The notes: generated from the letters alone by a model not told the origin. 64,000 nucleotides of DNA from Mycoavidus cysteinexigens (GCF_003966915.1 NZ_AP018150.1:620001-684000), one strand, 5' to 3'; numbered from the stretch's first letter, positions 38,266 through 48,024 are shown. A program made the numbers and translations.

Positions 38266-38388
38266 TCACAGCAAAAAGAAAGCGCCCAAAACAAGGCAGC
38301 GATTGGATAGCGGCGCTAGTTGCTATCTGGTGTTAGAAGTTTTTCCAAGAATTAGAATTGGGTTTGAAACCAGAGAGGAGGCTGTATC

Positions 38389-41300
38389 ATGGCGGGAGAC
38401 ATTTTTGCGCGCGTTGGCTTTCAACAAGCTAGAAGTTGTCATGGAACTTTGAAAACTGGACGTTCAACTGACTCCTTTCAAACTGGAAGGGCGGATAGGC
38501 CCCTTCTAAATGAGAGTTGGAATGGCTCCTTTCAAACTGGGAGTTCGCGTAGCTCCTCGAGATTAGGTATAGCGGGTGCTCAGTCGTCGCCTAAGCTTAA
38601 AGAATATTACACAGAGGGTAAATTTTGCCTAGATCAGGCGCGTTTTTTTCAAAATCAAGAACCAAAAGATTTGGTTGCGGTAGAAAAACTCTTTACCCAA
38701 GCCAAAGAAAAATTCAAGCTAGCTTATAAGGAAATCGACCCCTATAGTGATTTTGGGACGCTACAAAAAGGTGCGTTGAAAGATCTTCTGGCTCAGACTT
38801 ATCTCGAAAGAGGAGATTTTTTTAAAGAGTTGGGCGCACCAGAAAAGGCGCGTAGAAGTTATAAAAAAGCTTTAACTTATTTGCCTGAAAACGCGAAAGA
38901 AGAAATCGAAAGAAGGCTGAATGAGCTACCGCCTGAACCCTCTCTGCTATCGAAAATTTTGCCTGAGTGGGTGGTATCGAGAGCTCAGGGCTCAGAGCAA
39001 AATAAGATCGCTCATCAACACATTTTAAAATCTTTGTTGGCGTATACGCCGGTGATGTCTCAAAGCCTGACTTCATCTATAGTGCAGAGCGATATTTCTT
39101 TGTTTGAGCGCAATCCGCTGGTGATGCAATTGGGGCCATGGCCGGCCTGCGAGATAGGATTTGCTGATATTGCGAATACACAACATTTAGCCTATTACCT
39201 GCAACGGCCTAATTTGCCTGATGATCAGCGAAGGTTATTGCGCACATTAGCGTTTGAAGTGCTGGAGATCTTTGAAACTAAAATTAAAAGTTCTGAACAT
39301 ATTCAAGAAATTATCCCTTTAGCTAGGATCCCAGATAAAGAACTGTATAAACAGATCATTAATATCCTGGCGCAAGAACTCAATCCGAGCTCTGTGCTTA
39401 ATTTGCCTTTGGTGAAAGGTTTGACCGCGATCTTGCAAGATTGCCCAACCGCGCTTTTAATGAGAGGGGAGGGTATTGATCCGGGAGTAAACGAGAAGGG
39501 TATAGAGCCGGGGTCTTTGATGCCGCTCCTAAATATATTAGAAAAGTGTTTAGAAGCCGCATGTAAAGGGAGAAGTAATGAGAATCTAAAAGAACTGCTA
39601 AAAGCTATTACGCAATTATTTGATGTGATAGGGCGCACCAGTTCGCAAGACTTTAATATCGATGATCATAAGGGGCTACTTGCTACTCTGAGTACGCTTA
39701 TTGGACATGAAGATGCCGCATTAGCTCACCAAGCTTCTTGCGCATATCAGGCTTGTGCGCAGACTCTAAGTGTCAGGACCGTTTGGCAAAATGCATTAGG
39801 TCCTTTGTATGAGGTAGGCGGCGGCATGGTCTGCTTGAGCGGCGCAGTGGTGGGCTTTGAGGTAGAAAAGCTTTTAGATGCGTTTAAACATTTTTATAGC
39901 GCTTGGACAGATACTCAGGTAATCCGCCATGGTTCATGGTATCGGACACTATGGTTTGCAGATTTGTTTTTGCGGCTAAATAAATTAGTCGAATTTGAAC
40001 ATTTTGTGCGGAATAGCTCTGATTGTGAAAATAAAAACTTTGGATTGGGTTTGTGTCAGCGTTTAGAGCAGATCGTTGATAAACATCAAGATCTAAAAAC
40101 CCGGCAAAGCGCGTTCTGGTTTTTGCAAAGTTTGCATCACGACAATGAACTATGGGGCGGGCATAGCGAGGTGAAAGCAAGTGCGCTCGAAGCTATCCAA
40201 CGAGTCCAGAAATTTCCGGTTGGAAGCCAGTACAGGTTTGAGGCAAGCGATTTTATCGAACAAGCACCTTTGAGCACAAAATTGCTGTCCAATGCCGTCG
40301 GCCGACTGCTTAAGCTGCCAGAGTCGGAAAACAAATTTGTGTTAGAGCCGGAAGAAAAACTTGTGGATTTTTTCGTGGCAGTATCCACCAATAAATTACT
40401 ACGCACTCAAGTTCAGGAACTCAAAGGTGCTCGCTTGGAGTATCTTGAAAGCGCTAAAAAGGAAGAGCGTATCGCGCCGCGAGGTATTAACTTAACCAAT
40501 GTGTCAGAACCTTCGGAGTCGTCAGAATCTTTCAATTTAGATCAGGAAGTGGAGCAGTTTTTTGCTTCAGAGCAGAAAACTTTGCTTTTATTGGGCGCAG
40601 CGGGCTCGGGTAAAACGGATTTTTGCCAGCATCTCGAACTCCAGCTATGGCGGCAATATCCTGCATCAACCGAGTTCAGCAGTGAGCCTATTCCTATATT
40701 GATTCCATTTTCGTCACGAAGGGTTCATGCCGAAAATTTAATCTCTGATTTTTTCCAAGAGCAGGGTTTTTCGCTGCAGCAAATTAAAATGTTGCGCAAA
40801 ACCCGGCGCTTTGTCTTTATCTTGGATGGCTATGACAAAGTTGGCAGGGGAAACGAAGGTTTTTACGAAAAAAATGGACTGGATGGGTGGCATGCCAAAT
40901 TTGTGATTACGAGTCGGCCTGAGTATTTAGAGGCTGGCGATGAAGGGAAATTCCATAGCCCCGGCAAGGCAGAATCATTGCAAATATGTCAATTGGCGCC
41001 GTTCTCCGATGCAGAAATTAATCTCTATATAAAGAAATATGTAGCGGATTTAAAAGGTTCCAAGCGGGATGCAGCGGCTTACGCGGAGCTTTTAGAAAAG
41101 TTCGATCTAGAGTCGCTGAAGCGGAGTCCCTTCACCCTTAAGGCGCTATTAGAAGCCGTAACGAAGCTTGATAAACAAGGCGAGGCATCATTAACTCAAG
41201 CTAGAATATACGAAGAATTCATGAAGAGCTGGTTTGTTTACCACCATGCTCGGTTAGAAAATAAACAGGAGCCAGCAGAGTTTATTCAACAGGGCATTCA

Positions 41301-42117
41301 GTTTAGCCAAGATATAGCCCTGGAAATGTACCAAGACGCTCAAGACAACCAAAGTGGCTGGCGGTTAAACAATGATGAAGCAATCGAGCGGCATTTGTCG
41401 TACTACCCGATGCCTCTAATCCGCCAATACGCCTGCCAAGCTCAAGACGCTTTGCCGATTCCTCGCTATCAATTTATCGATCCATCATTACAAGCCTATT
41501 TAGTCGCGCGCGCGCTATCCGCTGGCATGCAGCAGCCGATGTGGAGGGATAATTTGCTGAATCAGGTATCGTTGGCGAAAGAGCCGGCTGTGTTGAATTT
41601 TCTGACAGAGTTCGTAAAGCAAAATAGTGACTTAGAGCAGAAGTGTTTTGCCTGGATTGAAAATGCGCAGCTAGATCAAGCGTGTCAGCTTGGCGCGAAA
41701 AATGCGTCAGCGCTTTTGGTTAACGCGGGTGTGTCGCTGGATAGAAAAAATTCCAATGAGATTCAAGAGGCGCCGCAAAAAAATACAAATACAAGCCGGA
41801 GCTTATCTTTTATTCAATTTGACGCGATGGATTTAAGTAATTTTCTATTGCCGTCGTATAAAAGGACCTCATTTGATCTAGGCCTAGATGTAGCTGGCAT
41901 GGGGCTGAACCGAGTGGAGTGGATAGGAGGGTGTGATTCATCCGATAGCATCGATAACCAGCATCCGTGGGCGCCAAGGAAATCTCTATCTTCTTGGCGG
42001 TTTTCATCCGGCCCAGACATTATGAGCGCGGTATTAGGTAAAGCGTCAGAAGTTGTGGGCGAGAAGCGAATAAGTAACGTTTCTGAATTATGGCTAAGAC
42101 CGCAGTTTTTTGCATAA
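38389..42117 (+). CDS. NACHT-like protein, short paralogue with altered Walker B
   Basis: A 1242-residue protein clearly related to the NACHT-WD40 protein at 25778. It shares the TPR-like segment (AQTYLERGDFFKELGAPEKA), the long helical region and NACHT with Walker A GAAGSGKTD (736-744). The Walker B reads FILDGYDK, so the catalytic Glu is Lys817 and NTP hydrolysis may be lost. The pentapeptide and WD40 parts are absent, and a unique Ser-rich tail of about 130 residues replaces them. The N-terminus has short FQTG repeats. GAGGAGG precedes the ATG and a strong promoter lies upstream. It may be a regulator or decoy of its paralogue, or a degenerating copy. Confidence 0.85.
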   Translation: MAGDIFARVGFQQARSCHGTLKTGRSTDSFQTGRADRPLLNESWNGSFQTGSSRSSSRLGIAGAQSSPKLKEYYTEGKFCLDQARFFQNQEPKDLVAVEKLFTQAKEKFKLAYKEIDPYSDFGTLQKGALKDLLAQTYLERGDFFKELGAPEKARRSYKKALTYLPENAKEEIERRLNELPPEPSLLSKILPEWVVSRAQGSEQNKIAHQHILKSLLAYTPVMSQSLTSSIVQSDISLFERNPLVMQLGPWPACEIGFADIANTQHLAYYLQRPNLPDDQRRLLRTLAFEVLEIFETKIKSSEHIQEIIPLARIPDKELYKQIINILAQELNPSSVLNLPLVKGLTAILQDCPTALLMRGEGIDPGVNEKGIEPGSLMPLLNILEKCLEAACKGRSNENLKELLKAITQLFDVIGRTSSQDFNIDDHKGLLATLSTLIGHEDAALAHQASCAYQACAQTLSVRTVWQNALGPLYEVGGGMVCLSGAVVGFEVEKLLDAFKHFYSAWTDTQVIRHGSWYRTLWFADLFLRLNKLVEFEHFVRNSSDCENKNFGLGLCQRLEQIVDKHQDLKTRQSAFWFLQSLHHDNELWGGHSEVKASALEAIQRVQKFPVGSQYRFEASDFIEQAPLSTKLLSNAVGRLLKLPESENKFVLEPEEKLVDFFVAVSTNKLLRTQVQELKGARLEYLESAKKEERIAPRGINLTNVSEPSESSESFNLDQEVEQFFASEQKTLLLLGAAGSGKTDFCQHLELQLWRQYPASTEFSSEPIPILIPFSSRRVHAENLISDFFQEQGFSLQQIKMLRKTRRFVFILDGYDKVGRGNEGFYEKNGLDGWHAKFVITSRPEYLEAGDEGKFHSPGKAESLQICQLAPFSDAEINLYIKKYVADLKGSKRDAAAYAELLEKFDLESLKRSPFTLKALLEAVTKLDKQGEASLTQARIYEEFMKSWFVYHHARLENKQEPAEFIQQGIQFSQDIALEMYQDAQDNQSGWRLNNDEAIERHLSYYPMPLIRQYACQAQDALPIPRYQFIDPSLQAYLVARALSAGMQQPMWRDNLLNQVSLAKEPAVLNFLTEFVKQNSDLEQKCFAWIENAQLDQACQLGAKNASALLVNAGVSLDRKNSNEIQEAPQKNTNTSRSLSFIQFDAMDLSNFLLPSYKRTSFDLGLDVAGMGLNRVEWIGGCDSSDSIDNQHPWAPRKSLSSWRFSSGPDIMSAVLGKASEVVGEKRISNVSELWLRPQFFA

Positions 42118-42255
42118 TAAATCTGCATTAAACGCTGCTAGCGTCAGGATTGAAATGATTATTGAAGCTTGAGTCAAACGACGCGCCGTTAGATTTTTCG
42201 TGCAAGTGGGTATATATCAGGCATATGCCCGGCTCCGACAGGGTGGATATTTATT

Positions 42256-42299
42256 GAGTGGGCGGGTCCTTGCAATAGGCCCGCCCGCTCGGGTTTTTG
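42256..42299 (+). terminator. Rho-independent terminator upstream of kdsD
   Basis: A GC-rich stem of 11 bp (GAGTGGGCGGG with CCCGCCCGCTC) has a 13-base loop and is followed by GGGTTTTT. It ends only about 14 bases before the kdsD ATG. It would stop transcription from the NACHT gene side and isolate kdsD. Confidence 0.8.
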
Positions 42300-42312
42300 C
42301 TATACTCACCGC
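42298..42312 (+). promoter_or_regulatory. Extended -10 promoter giving possible leaderless kdsD mRNA
   Basis: TGCTATACT (42298-42306) is an extended -10 element directly before the kdsD ATG at 42313. The expected transcription start, about 7 bases after the -10, falls on the ATG itself. No Shine-Dalgarno sequence precedes the ATG, so a leaderless transcript is plausible. The same TGCTATACTCACC string occurs at the ftr promoter. Confidence 0.5.
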
Positions 42313-43296
42313 ATGATAAAAGCAAGCCATACTGACCGGATCTTATCCCTAGCGCGTAATGTCCTCGAAACCGAAGCCGCGGCGATTGTATCGTTAGCGG
42401 ATCAACTTGATCAAAATTTCATCACAGCAGTTCAGTTGCTCCTTGCTGGAACAGGACGGGCAGTGGTTTCTGGGATTGGCAAATCCGGCCATATTGCGCG
42501 CAAGCTGGCAGCGACTCTCGCCAGTACCGGCACGCCGGCTTTTTTTGTGCATCCGGCCGAGGCCAGCCACGGAGACCTTGGCATGATCATGGCGGAAGAT
42601 GTCGTGATTGTGCTTTCTAATTCAGGTGAAACTGAAGAGCTGGTGGATATTTTCCCGTTAATCAAACGCACGGGTTCGCGCTTGATTGCGATCACTGGCA
42701 ATCCAGCTTCAAGCCTGGCTAAACTGGCCGATGTGCACTTAAATGCACGAGTTGAAAAAGAGGCCTGCCCACTTAATCTTGCACCAACCGCGAGCACAAC
42801 TGCGGCGCTAGCGCTAAGCGATGCGCTGGCGATGGCGGTCTTGGATGCCCGTGGGTTTGGGCCAGAAGATTTCGCGCGCTCTCATCCAGGCGGCATGCTC
42901 GGACGGCGGCTGCTCACTTATGTCCGCGATGTAATGCGTACCGACACGCAATTGCCGCATGTAGAGCTCACGGCGACCGTGCATGACGCCCTCTTTGAAA
43001 TGACCGAAAAACGCTTAGGCATGACGGCTGTAGTCGATCATGCTGGCTTGGTCAAAGGGATATTTACGGATGGTGATTTAAGGCGCTTGTTGGCTAAACG
43101 CAATGATTTGGCTACGCTTAAAATGGCTGAGGCGATGACGGCTCAGCCCCATACCATTAGCCCAGATCGGCTCGCCATGGAAGCCGTTGAATGGATGGAG
43201 CGCTACCGCATTAATCAAGTGCTAGTCGTGGATGAGGCCAATAAATTGATTGGCGCGCTCAATATGCATGATCTTTTTAACGCGAAGGTGATTTAA
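42313..43296 (+). CDS. kdsD: D-arabinose 5-phosphate isomerase
   Basis: A 327-residue KpsF/GutQ-family enzyme converting ribulose 5-phosphate to arabinose 5-phosphate, the first step toward KDO in LPS. It has an N-terminal SIS domain (VVSGIGKSGHIARKLAATLAST, HPAEASHGDLGMI) and two C-terminal CBS domains. It starts the LPS block kdsD-kdsC-lptC-lptA-lptB. The stop overlaps the kdsC start by one base. Confidence 0.95.
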   Translation: MIKASHTDRILSLARNVLETEAAAIVSLADQLDQNFITAVQLLLAGTGRAVVSGIGKSGHIARKLAATLASTGTPAFFVHPAEASHGDLGMIMAEDVVIVLSNSGETEELVDIFPLIKRTGSRLIAITGNPASSLAKLADVHLNARVEKEACPLNLAPTASTTAALALSDALAMAVLDARGFGPEDFARSHPGGMLGRRLLTYVRDVMRTDTQLPHVELTATVHDALFEMTEKRLGMTAVVDHAGLVKGIFTDGDLRRLLAKRNDLATLKMAEAMTAQPHTISPDRLAMEAVEWMERYRINQVLVVDEANKLIGALNMHDLFNAKVI

Positions 43297-43844
43297 TGGC
43301 GCACGCATCTGTGAACTCCGCTGTGAGTGAACGAGCCGCGCAGGTTCGCTTAATGATTTTTGATGTAGACGGCGTACTCACTGATGGGCGCCTGTATTTC
43401 AGTGCCGAGGGAGAGTTGCTCAAAGCTTTCGATACGCTGGATGGGCAAGGGCTGAAATTACTGGCGGCAAGCGGTATTCAGCTTGCCTTGATTACTGGAC
43501 GGCGCTCTCAAATTGTAGCTGCACGCGCGCAAGAGCTAGGGATTGCCTGGGTCTATCAGGGGGTGCGCGATAAAGCGGTGGCTTTTGCTGAATTGCTGTC
43601 GCAGGCGCATTATACGGCTGAGCAGTGCGGTTATATGGGAGACGATTGGCCTGATTTACCGGTCATGCTGAAAGTGGCTTTTGCGGCAGCGCCGGCCAAT
43701 GCGCATGCGGAAGTATTAGCGCGTGCGCATTGGGTTGCGCGCGCCCAAGGGGGCGCTGGCGCGGTGCGTGAAGCTTGCGATTTAATTTTGCAGGCGCAGC
43801 ATAGTTATACCAAGCTGCTTTTGACAGCGTGCGGTCAAGCCTGA
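43296..43844 (+). CDS. kdsC: KDO 8-phosphate phosphatase
   Basis: A 182-residue HAD phosphatase releasing KDO from KDO 8-phosphate. The catalytic DxD is in MIFDVDGVLTDGRLYF. The later motifs LITGRRS and GYMGDDWPDLPVM (Asp pair binding Mg2+) are intact. It is C0-type, without a cap domain, and is expected to be a tetramer. It overlaps kdsD and lptC (TGATG). Confidence 0.94.
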   Translation: MAHASVNSAVSERAAQVRLMIFDVDGVLTDGRLYFSAEGELLKAFDTLDGQGLKLLAASGIQLALITGRRSQIVAARAQELGIAWVYQGVRDKAVAFAELLSQAHYTAEQCGYMGDDWPDLPVMLKVAFAAAPANAHAEVLARAHWVARAQGGAGAVREACDLILQAQHSYTKLLLTACGQA

Positions 43845-44452
43845 TGTTGGCGCGCGCTCGGGCCCAATGGTTGTCTCTTCTAATCGTAGCGGTTCTGGCC
43901 GGGGCCAGCTACTGGCTGTTGCAATTACATCTGCCTGCGGCAACTTCTTCTGCGCCGTCGGTCAAACAACATCGTCCCGATTACTTTGCGGATAATTTAT
44001 CGATTACGTTGTTGGACCAAACCGGTGCTACCCAATACCGAATTAATGCCGCAAAGATGGTGCATTACGAGGATAATGATGACACCGAAGTGGTTTTTCC
44101 GGCGGTGCGGGTGTTCGTAGCAGGCCAACCCGACGTGACCAGTTTTGCCAAGCGTGGCAAGATCAATCACGATGGTTCGATGGTTGATCTTTATGATGAC
44201 GCTCATGTACGGCGCGCGGCAGGAGTCCAGGATCCTGCGCTGGAAGCGGAGTCGCAACATTTCCGATTTTTGCTTAACGATGATATTGTGCAAACTGAAC
44301 AGCCCGTTAAATTGAAGCGAGGCGCGTCAATTGTGACCGCGAGCGGTATGACTTATAACAACCTCACACGGGTGGTCAAGTTGGTCGGACAGGTACGTGG
44401 CATGATTGCTGCGGATACATTTATCTCTAGGAGCGCCAGCTCTTCTCGCTAG
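43844..44452 (+). CDS. lptC: LPS export inner-membrane protein LptC
   Basis: A 202-residue bitopic protein passing LPS from LptBFG to LptA. One N-terminal membrane helix (WLSLLIVAVLAGASYWLLQL) is followed by a periplasmic beta-jellyroll domain. ATG 43844 overlaps the kdsC stop. The family signature PDYFADNLSITLLD lies near residue 45. Gene order supports the call. Confidence 0.9.
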   Translation: MLARARAQWLSLLIVAVLAGASYWLLQLHLPAATSSAPSVKQHRPDYFADNLSITLLDQTGATQYRINAAKMVHYEDNDDTEVVFPAVRVFVAGQPDVTSFAKRGKINHDGSMVDLYDDAHVRRAAGVQDPALEAESQHFRFLLNDDIVQTEQPVKLKRGASIVTASGMTYNNLTRVVKLVGQVRGMIAADTFISRSASSSR

Positions 44453-44460
44453 TTCACTTT

Positions 44461-45126
44461 ATGAGTTGTCGGTTTCCTTATGGCGCTTGGCGCCGCTTAA
44501 TCGCTCAAGGCGTCTCTACACTGTGTTTTTTGGGGTTAGCAGGATTATTGAGTCCGTTTGCCTATGCTGCGCGCGCAGAGAGTGAGCAACCGATTTATGT
44601 TCAGGCGGACCGTTGGACTTATGATGATTTAAAACAAGTTAATATTTTAACTGGAAAAGTGATTGTCACTAAAGGGACGCTTACGATCAAAGGTGACCGC
44701 GTCATCCTAAAACAAGATGCAAAGGGCTATCAATCTATAACCAGTTATGCCGAGCGCCAAGAGCGAGCTTATTTTCGGCAAGAACTGAGTGGTGCGCGAG
44801 GCTATATCGAGGGCTACGGAAAACAAATCGATTATAATAGTCAAAGTGATCTGACCGTTTTAACGCGCTGCGCTACGGTGCGGCGGCGGTTGCCTAGCGC
44901 TCAATTGTTAGATGAGATTAGCGGTAGCGTGATCCGTTATGACGGCCGGAGAGAATTTTATACCGCCAGCGCGAGTGAGGGTGCCGCTGGGTCGAGTCAT
45001 GAGACCTCTCGCGTGCGCGCTATCCTGACGCCGCGCAGCGCGGTCGAGGGTCAGACGCTAGCGCCAGAAAACCCCACTGCTCCATTAGGCGCTTCAAGCC
45101 CTCTCGAAAGGAATACCTCGCAGTGA
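44461..45126 (+). CDS. lptA: LPS transport periplasmic protein LptA
   Basis: A 221-residue periplasmic bridge protein. It has a signal peptide (GLAGLLSPFAYAARA), then an OstA/LptA beta-jellyroll domain with IYVQADRWTYDDLKQVNILTGKV. The Ser- and Pro-rich tail after residue 190 is longer than usual. Its stop overlaps the lptB GTG start by four bases. Confidence 0.9.
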   Translation: MSCRFPYGAWRRLIAQGVSTLCFLGLAGLLSPFAYAARAESEQPIYVQADRWTYDDLKQVNILTGKVIVTKGTLTIKGDRVILKQDAKGYQSITSYAERQERAYFRQELSGARGYIEGYGKQIDYNSQSDLTVLTRCATVRRRLPSAQLLDEISGSVIRYDGRREFYTASASEGAAGSSHETSRVRAILTPRSAVEGQTLAPENPTAPLGASSPLERNTSQ

Positions 45127-45905
45127 ATGTCAGCGCTTTTTCAAGCCGCTACCCAGTAGGTCGAGACAATATACTTGCCGCCTGCAATTTGCAAAAAAGT
45201 TACGGCAAACGCACAGTGGTTAAAGATGTTTCGCTAGAAGTCAAAGGCGGCGAAGTAGTCGGTTTGCTAGGCCCGAATGGTGCGGGCAAAACCACGTCTT
45301 TTTATATGATGGTTGGGCTAGTGCCGCTTGATCGCGGTGAAATTACTCTAAATGGCAAACTCATTAGCGTCTTGCCGATCCATCAGCGAGCGCGGCTCGG
45401 GCTTTCTTATTTGCCGCAAGAAGCTTCGGTTTTTCGTAAATTATCGGTTGAACAAAATATTCGCGCGGTGCTCGAGTTGCAGCTTGGCGAGAACGGCAAG
45501 CGCTTGCCGCAGGATATTGTCAGCGAGCGCGCCCAAGCTTTGATGGAAGAACTCCAGATTACCCATTTAAGCGATAACCCAGCTTTATCGCTCTCTGGCG
45601 GCGAGCGGCGCCGTGTCGAAATTGCGCGGGCATTGGCGACAAATCCGGCTTTTATTTTGCTAGATGAACCATTTGCCGGGGTCGATCCGATTGCTGTATT
45701 GGAAATTCAAAAAATTGTGCGTTTTTTAAAACAGCGTGAGATCGGCGTTCTCATGACTGACCATAATGTGCGTGAGACACTGGGAATTTGCGACCACGCT
45801 TATATCATTAGCGACGGCAGCGTATTAGCGGCTGGCCTGCCGGAAGAGATTATCGAAAATGAATCCGTGCGGCGCGTCTATTTGGGCGAACATTTCCGCA
45901 TGTAA
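45123..45905 (+). CDS. lptB: LPS export ABC ATPase LptB
   Basis: A 260-residue ATPase driving LPS extraction. It shows Walker A GPNGAGKTT, signature LSGGERRRVE, Walker B FILLDEPFAGVDP and switch His in MTDHNVRET. It starts with GTG 45123, giving a short N-terminal extension before LAACNLQKSYG. In Burkholderiales rpoN normally follows; here only 154 non-coding bases separate it from hpf. Confidence 0.95.
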   Translation: MNVSAFSSRYPVGRDNILAACNLQKSYGKRTVVKDVSLEVKGGEVVGLLGPNGAGKTTSFYMMVGLVPLDRGEITLNGKLISVLPIHQRARLGLSYLPQEASVFRKLSVEQNIRAVLELQLGENGKRLPQDIVSERAQALMEELQITHLSDNPALSLSGGERRRVEIARALATNPAFILLDEPFAGVDPIAVLEIQKIVRFLKQREIGVLMTDHNVRETLGICDHAYIISDGSVLAAGLPEEIIENESVRRVYLGEHFRM

Positions 45906-46059
45906 AAAAGTGTGCACCTGCAACGCCTTTAGGTAAAATTTCTTCGTATAAGGCGAAATTGCGACGCAGCGCTTGGTTTTATCCGAGATTGCTGATACGC
46001 TGGAGTTAAGCAAGTCAGCAGTTTTGTTATAGCACTCGATTTTCAATACGGAGGTTTAT

Positions 46060-46392
46060 ATGGACCTACAGATCAGTGGACACCACCTTGACGTTACGCC
46101 TGCACTGCGCGCTTATGTAATCAATAAATTAGAAAAAGTCACGCGCCATTTCGATCATGTGATTGACGGGGCCGTGTTGTTAGCGATTGATAACCATAAA
46201 GAGAAAGAGAAACGTCAAAAAGCGGAAATTAAACTGCGCCTAAAAGGCAAGGATATTTTTGCAGAAACTACAGAAAGCGATCTTTACACCGCGATTGACA
46301 TTTTGATTGGCAAGCTTGACCGTCAAGTCATTCGCTATAAAGGAAAAATCCAAAATCACCATCATGAAGCTCTTAAACACCAGATAGAATGA
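46060..46392 (+). CDS. hpf: Ribosome hibernation promoting factor HPF
   Basis: A 110-residue short-type HPF/YfiA protein binding the 30S subunit and promoting 100S dimers at rest. The fold signature [20 protein letters not shown] and the basic helix [11 protein letters not shown] are clear. GGAGGT precedes the ATG. It overlaps ptsN by four bases, the classic nitrogen-PTS arrangement. Confidence 0.93.
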   Translation: MDLQISGHHLDVTPALRAYVINKLEKVTRHFDHVIDGAVLLAIDNHKEKEKRQKAEIKLRLKGKDIFAETTESDLYTAIDILIGKLDRQVIRYKGKIQNHHHEALKHQIE

Positions 46393-46865
46393 ACCGCCTG
46401 AGTAGATTTTTGCCCCTTGAAAATGTTGTTTTAGATTTGCCCGTAACCAGCAAAAAACGAGTATTTGAGCAAGCCGGCTTGCTTTTTGAAAATCATCATG
46501 GGATCGCGCGTAGTGTGGTCACGGATAATTTATTTGCCCGCGAGCAGCTCGGCTCAACTGGTTTGGGCCACGGGGTAGCAATTCCACATGGGCGCATCGA
46601 AAAGCTGAAGCGCCCATTGGCGGCTTTTATCCGGCTCGCTGAGCCGATTCCATTTGAAGCGCCCGACGAGCTGCCGGTAGCGCTATTAATTTTTTTACTA
46701 GTGCCTGAACAGGCGACGCAGCAACACCTTGATATTTTGTCTGAAATTGCGCAATTGCTTTCTGATGAAAAAGCGCGCGCCCATTTGACTGATGAGAAAG
46801 ATCGAGTCGCACTGCGTAATTTTCTTATTAAGTGGACGCCTGACAGTGTTCATGCCAATCTATGA
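46389..46865 (+). CDS. ptsN: Nitrogen PTS EIIA component
   Basis: A 158-residue EIIA-Ntr that takes a phosphate on His of GVAIPHGRI (about residue 65) and regulates potassium and carbon or nitrogen balance. The family segments [16 protein letters not shown] and [20 protein letters not shown] are intact. It is in an ATGA overlap with both hpf and hprK. Confidence 0.94.
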   Translation: MNRLSRFLPLENVVLDLPVTSKKRVFEQAGLLFENHHGIARSVVTDNLFAREQLGSTGLGHGVAIPHGRIEKLKRPLAAFIRLAEPIPFEAPDELPVALLIFLLVPEQATQQHLDILSEIAQLLSDEKARAHLTDEKDRVALRNFLIKWTPDSVHANL

Positions 46866-47830
46866 ACCCTTCAAGCAGCGTTAATGCGCAGAGTGTTTTC
46901 GATGATAACGCGGCCTCGCTGAAACTGAGTTGGCTGGCTGGCCATGAAGGCTGGGACCGTGGCTTTTCAAGCGAAACCGTGGCGAATGCAACTTCTAGCG
47001 CGGATTTAGTGGGCCACCTTAACTTGATTCATCCGAATCGAATTCAGGTACTAGGTGACGCTGAAATATTGTATTACGCGCGTCAGTCCGATGAAGAGCG
47101 TCAGCGCCAAATGGCTGAGTTAATTGCTTTGGTGCCGCCTTTTTTGGTGGTTGCTGGGGGCATCGAGGCCTCGGATGAATTGGTTTTACGCTGTACGCGT
47201 TCATCCACACCGCTGTTTACAACCCCCATCTCCGCGGCAGCTGTGATCGATAGCCTGCGCCTTTATGTGTCACGCGTGCTTGCGCCTTCTATCACGATGC
47301 ATGGCGTGTTTCTTGACATTCTAGGCATGGGGGTGCTGCTCACGGGTGACTCGGGCTTGGGCAAGAGCGAACTTGGCTTAGAGTTAATTAGTCGTGGCCA
47401 TGGTTTAGTCGCGGATGATGCGGTTGATTTCAGGCGTTTAGGCTTAGATTTTATCGAAGGCCGATGTCCGCCGCTGCTACAAAATTTGCTTGAAGTACGG
47501 GGCTTGGGTTTACTCGATATAAAAACTATTTTTGGCGAAACGGCCGTGCGCCGCAAAATGAAGTTAAAGCTCGTGGTGCGGCTGGTGCGCAGGCTCGATG
47601 GGGAGTTTCAGCGTTTGCCGCTGGACAAGCAAACGGTGGAGATTTTGGGCTTGCCGGTGAGCCAAGCGACGTTGCAAGTGGCGGCTGGGCGTAACTTGGC
47701 GGTGCTGGTCGAAGCTGCGGTGCGCAATACCATTTTGCAATTGCGGGGCATCGATACCTTGCAGAATTTTATGGAGCAGCAGCGGGTGGCAATGCAGGAG
47801 CCCGGCAGCCAAGAATTTAGTTATCGATAA
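46862..47830 (+). CDS. hprK: HPr kinase/phosphorylase
   Basis: A 322-residue enzyme that phosphorylates or dephosphorylates HPr Ser46. Walker A is GDSGLGKSE near residue 160, followed by LVADDAVDF and the HprK signature [10 protein letters not shown]. Length is normal. A broken copy of its 3' part lies at 53859-53942. Confidence 0.94.
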   Translation: MNPSSSVNAQSVFDDNAASLKLSWLAGHEGWDRGFSSETVANATSSADLVGHLNLIHPNRIQVLGDAEILYYARQSDEERQRQMAELIALVPPFLVVAGGIEASDELVLRCTRSSTPLFTTPISAAAVIDSLRLYVSRVLAPSITMHGVFLDILGMGVLLTGDSGLGKSELGLELISRGHGLVADDAVDFRRLGLDFIEGRCPPLLQNLLEVRGLGLLDIKTIFGETAVRRKMKLKLVVRLVRRLDGEFQRLPLDKQTVEILGLPVSQATLQVAAGRNLAVLVEAAVRNTILQLRGIDTLQNFMEQQRVAMQEPGSQEFSYR

Positions 47831-47883
47831 AAAGAGTTAAATCCCCCAAACCATAATCTGTACGGGTCGCCATCTGATCTGAC

Positions 47884-47928
47884 AGTTCCCCGATTTGATG
47901 AGTGCAGTTGTACGGTCAAATCGGAACT
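47884..47928. repeat. Imperfect hairpin between hprK and rapZ
   Basis: Arms GTTCC(C)CGATTTGA and TCAAATCGGAAC pair with one bulged base around a 20-base loop. No T run follows on the plus strand. It may be a terminator remnant, an attenuator or an insertion scar. The gap (47831-48024) is otherwise empty. Confidence 0.4.
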
Positions 47929-48024
47929 GAGACACATAATCAATCTATGAACGCTGTGGCCGACCACGGTTTGGCCTGAAGCAAAAACCTCTAGCAGATT
48001 TAAATCAAAATACAGGTTTTAACG

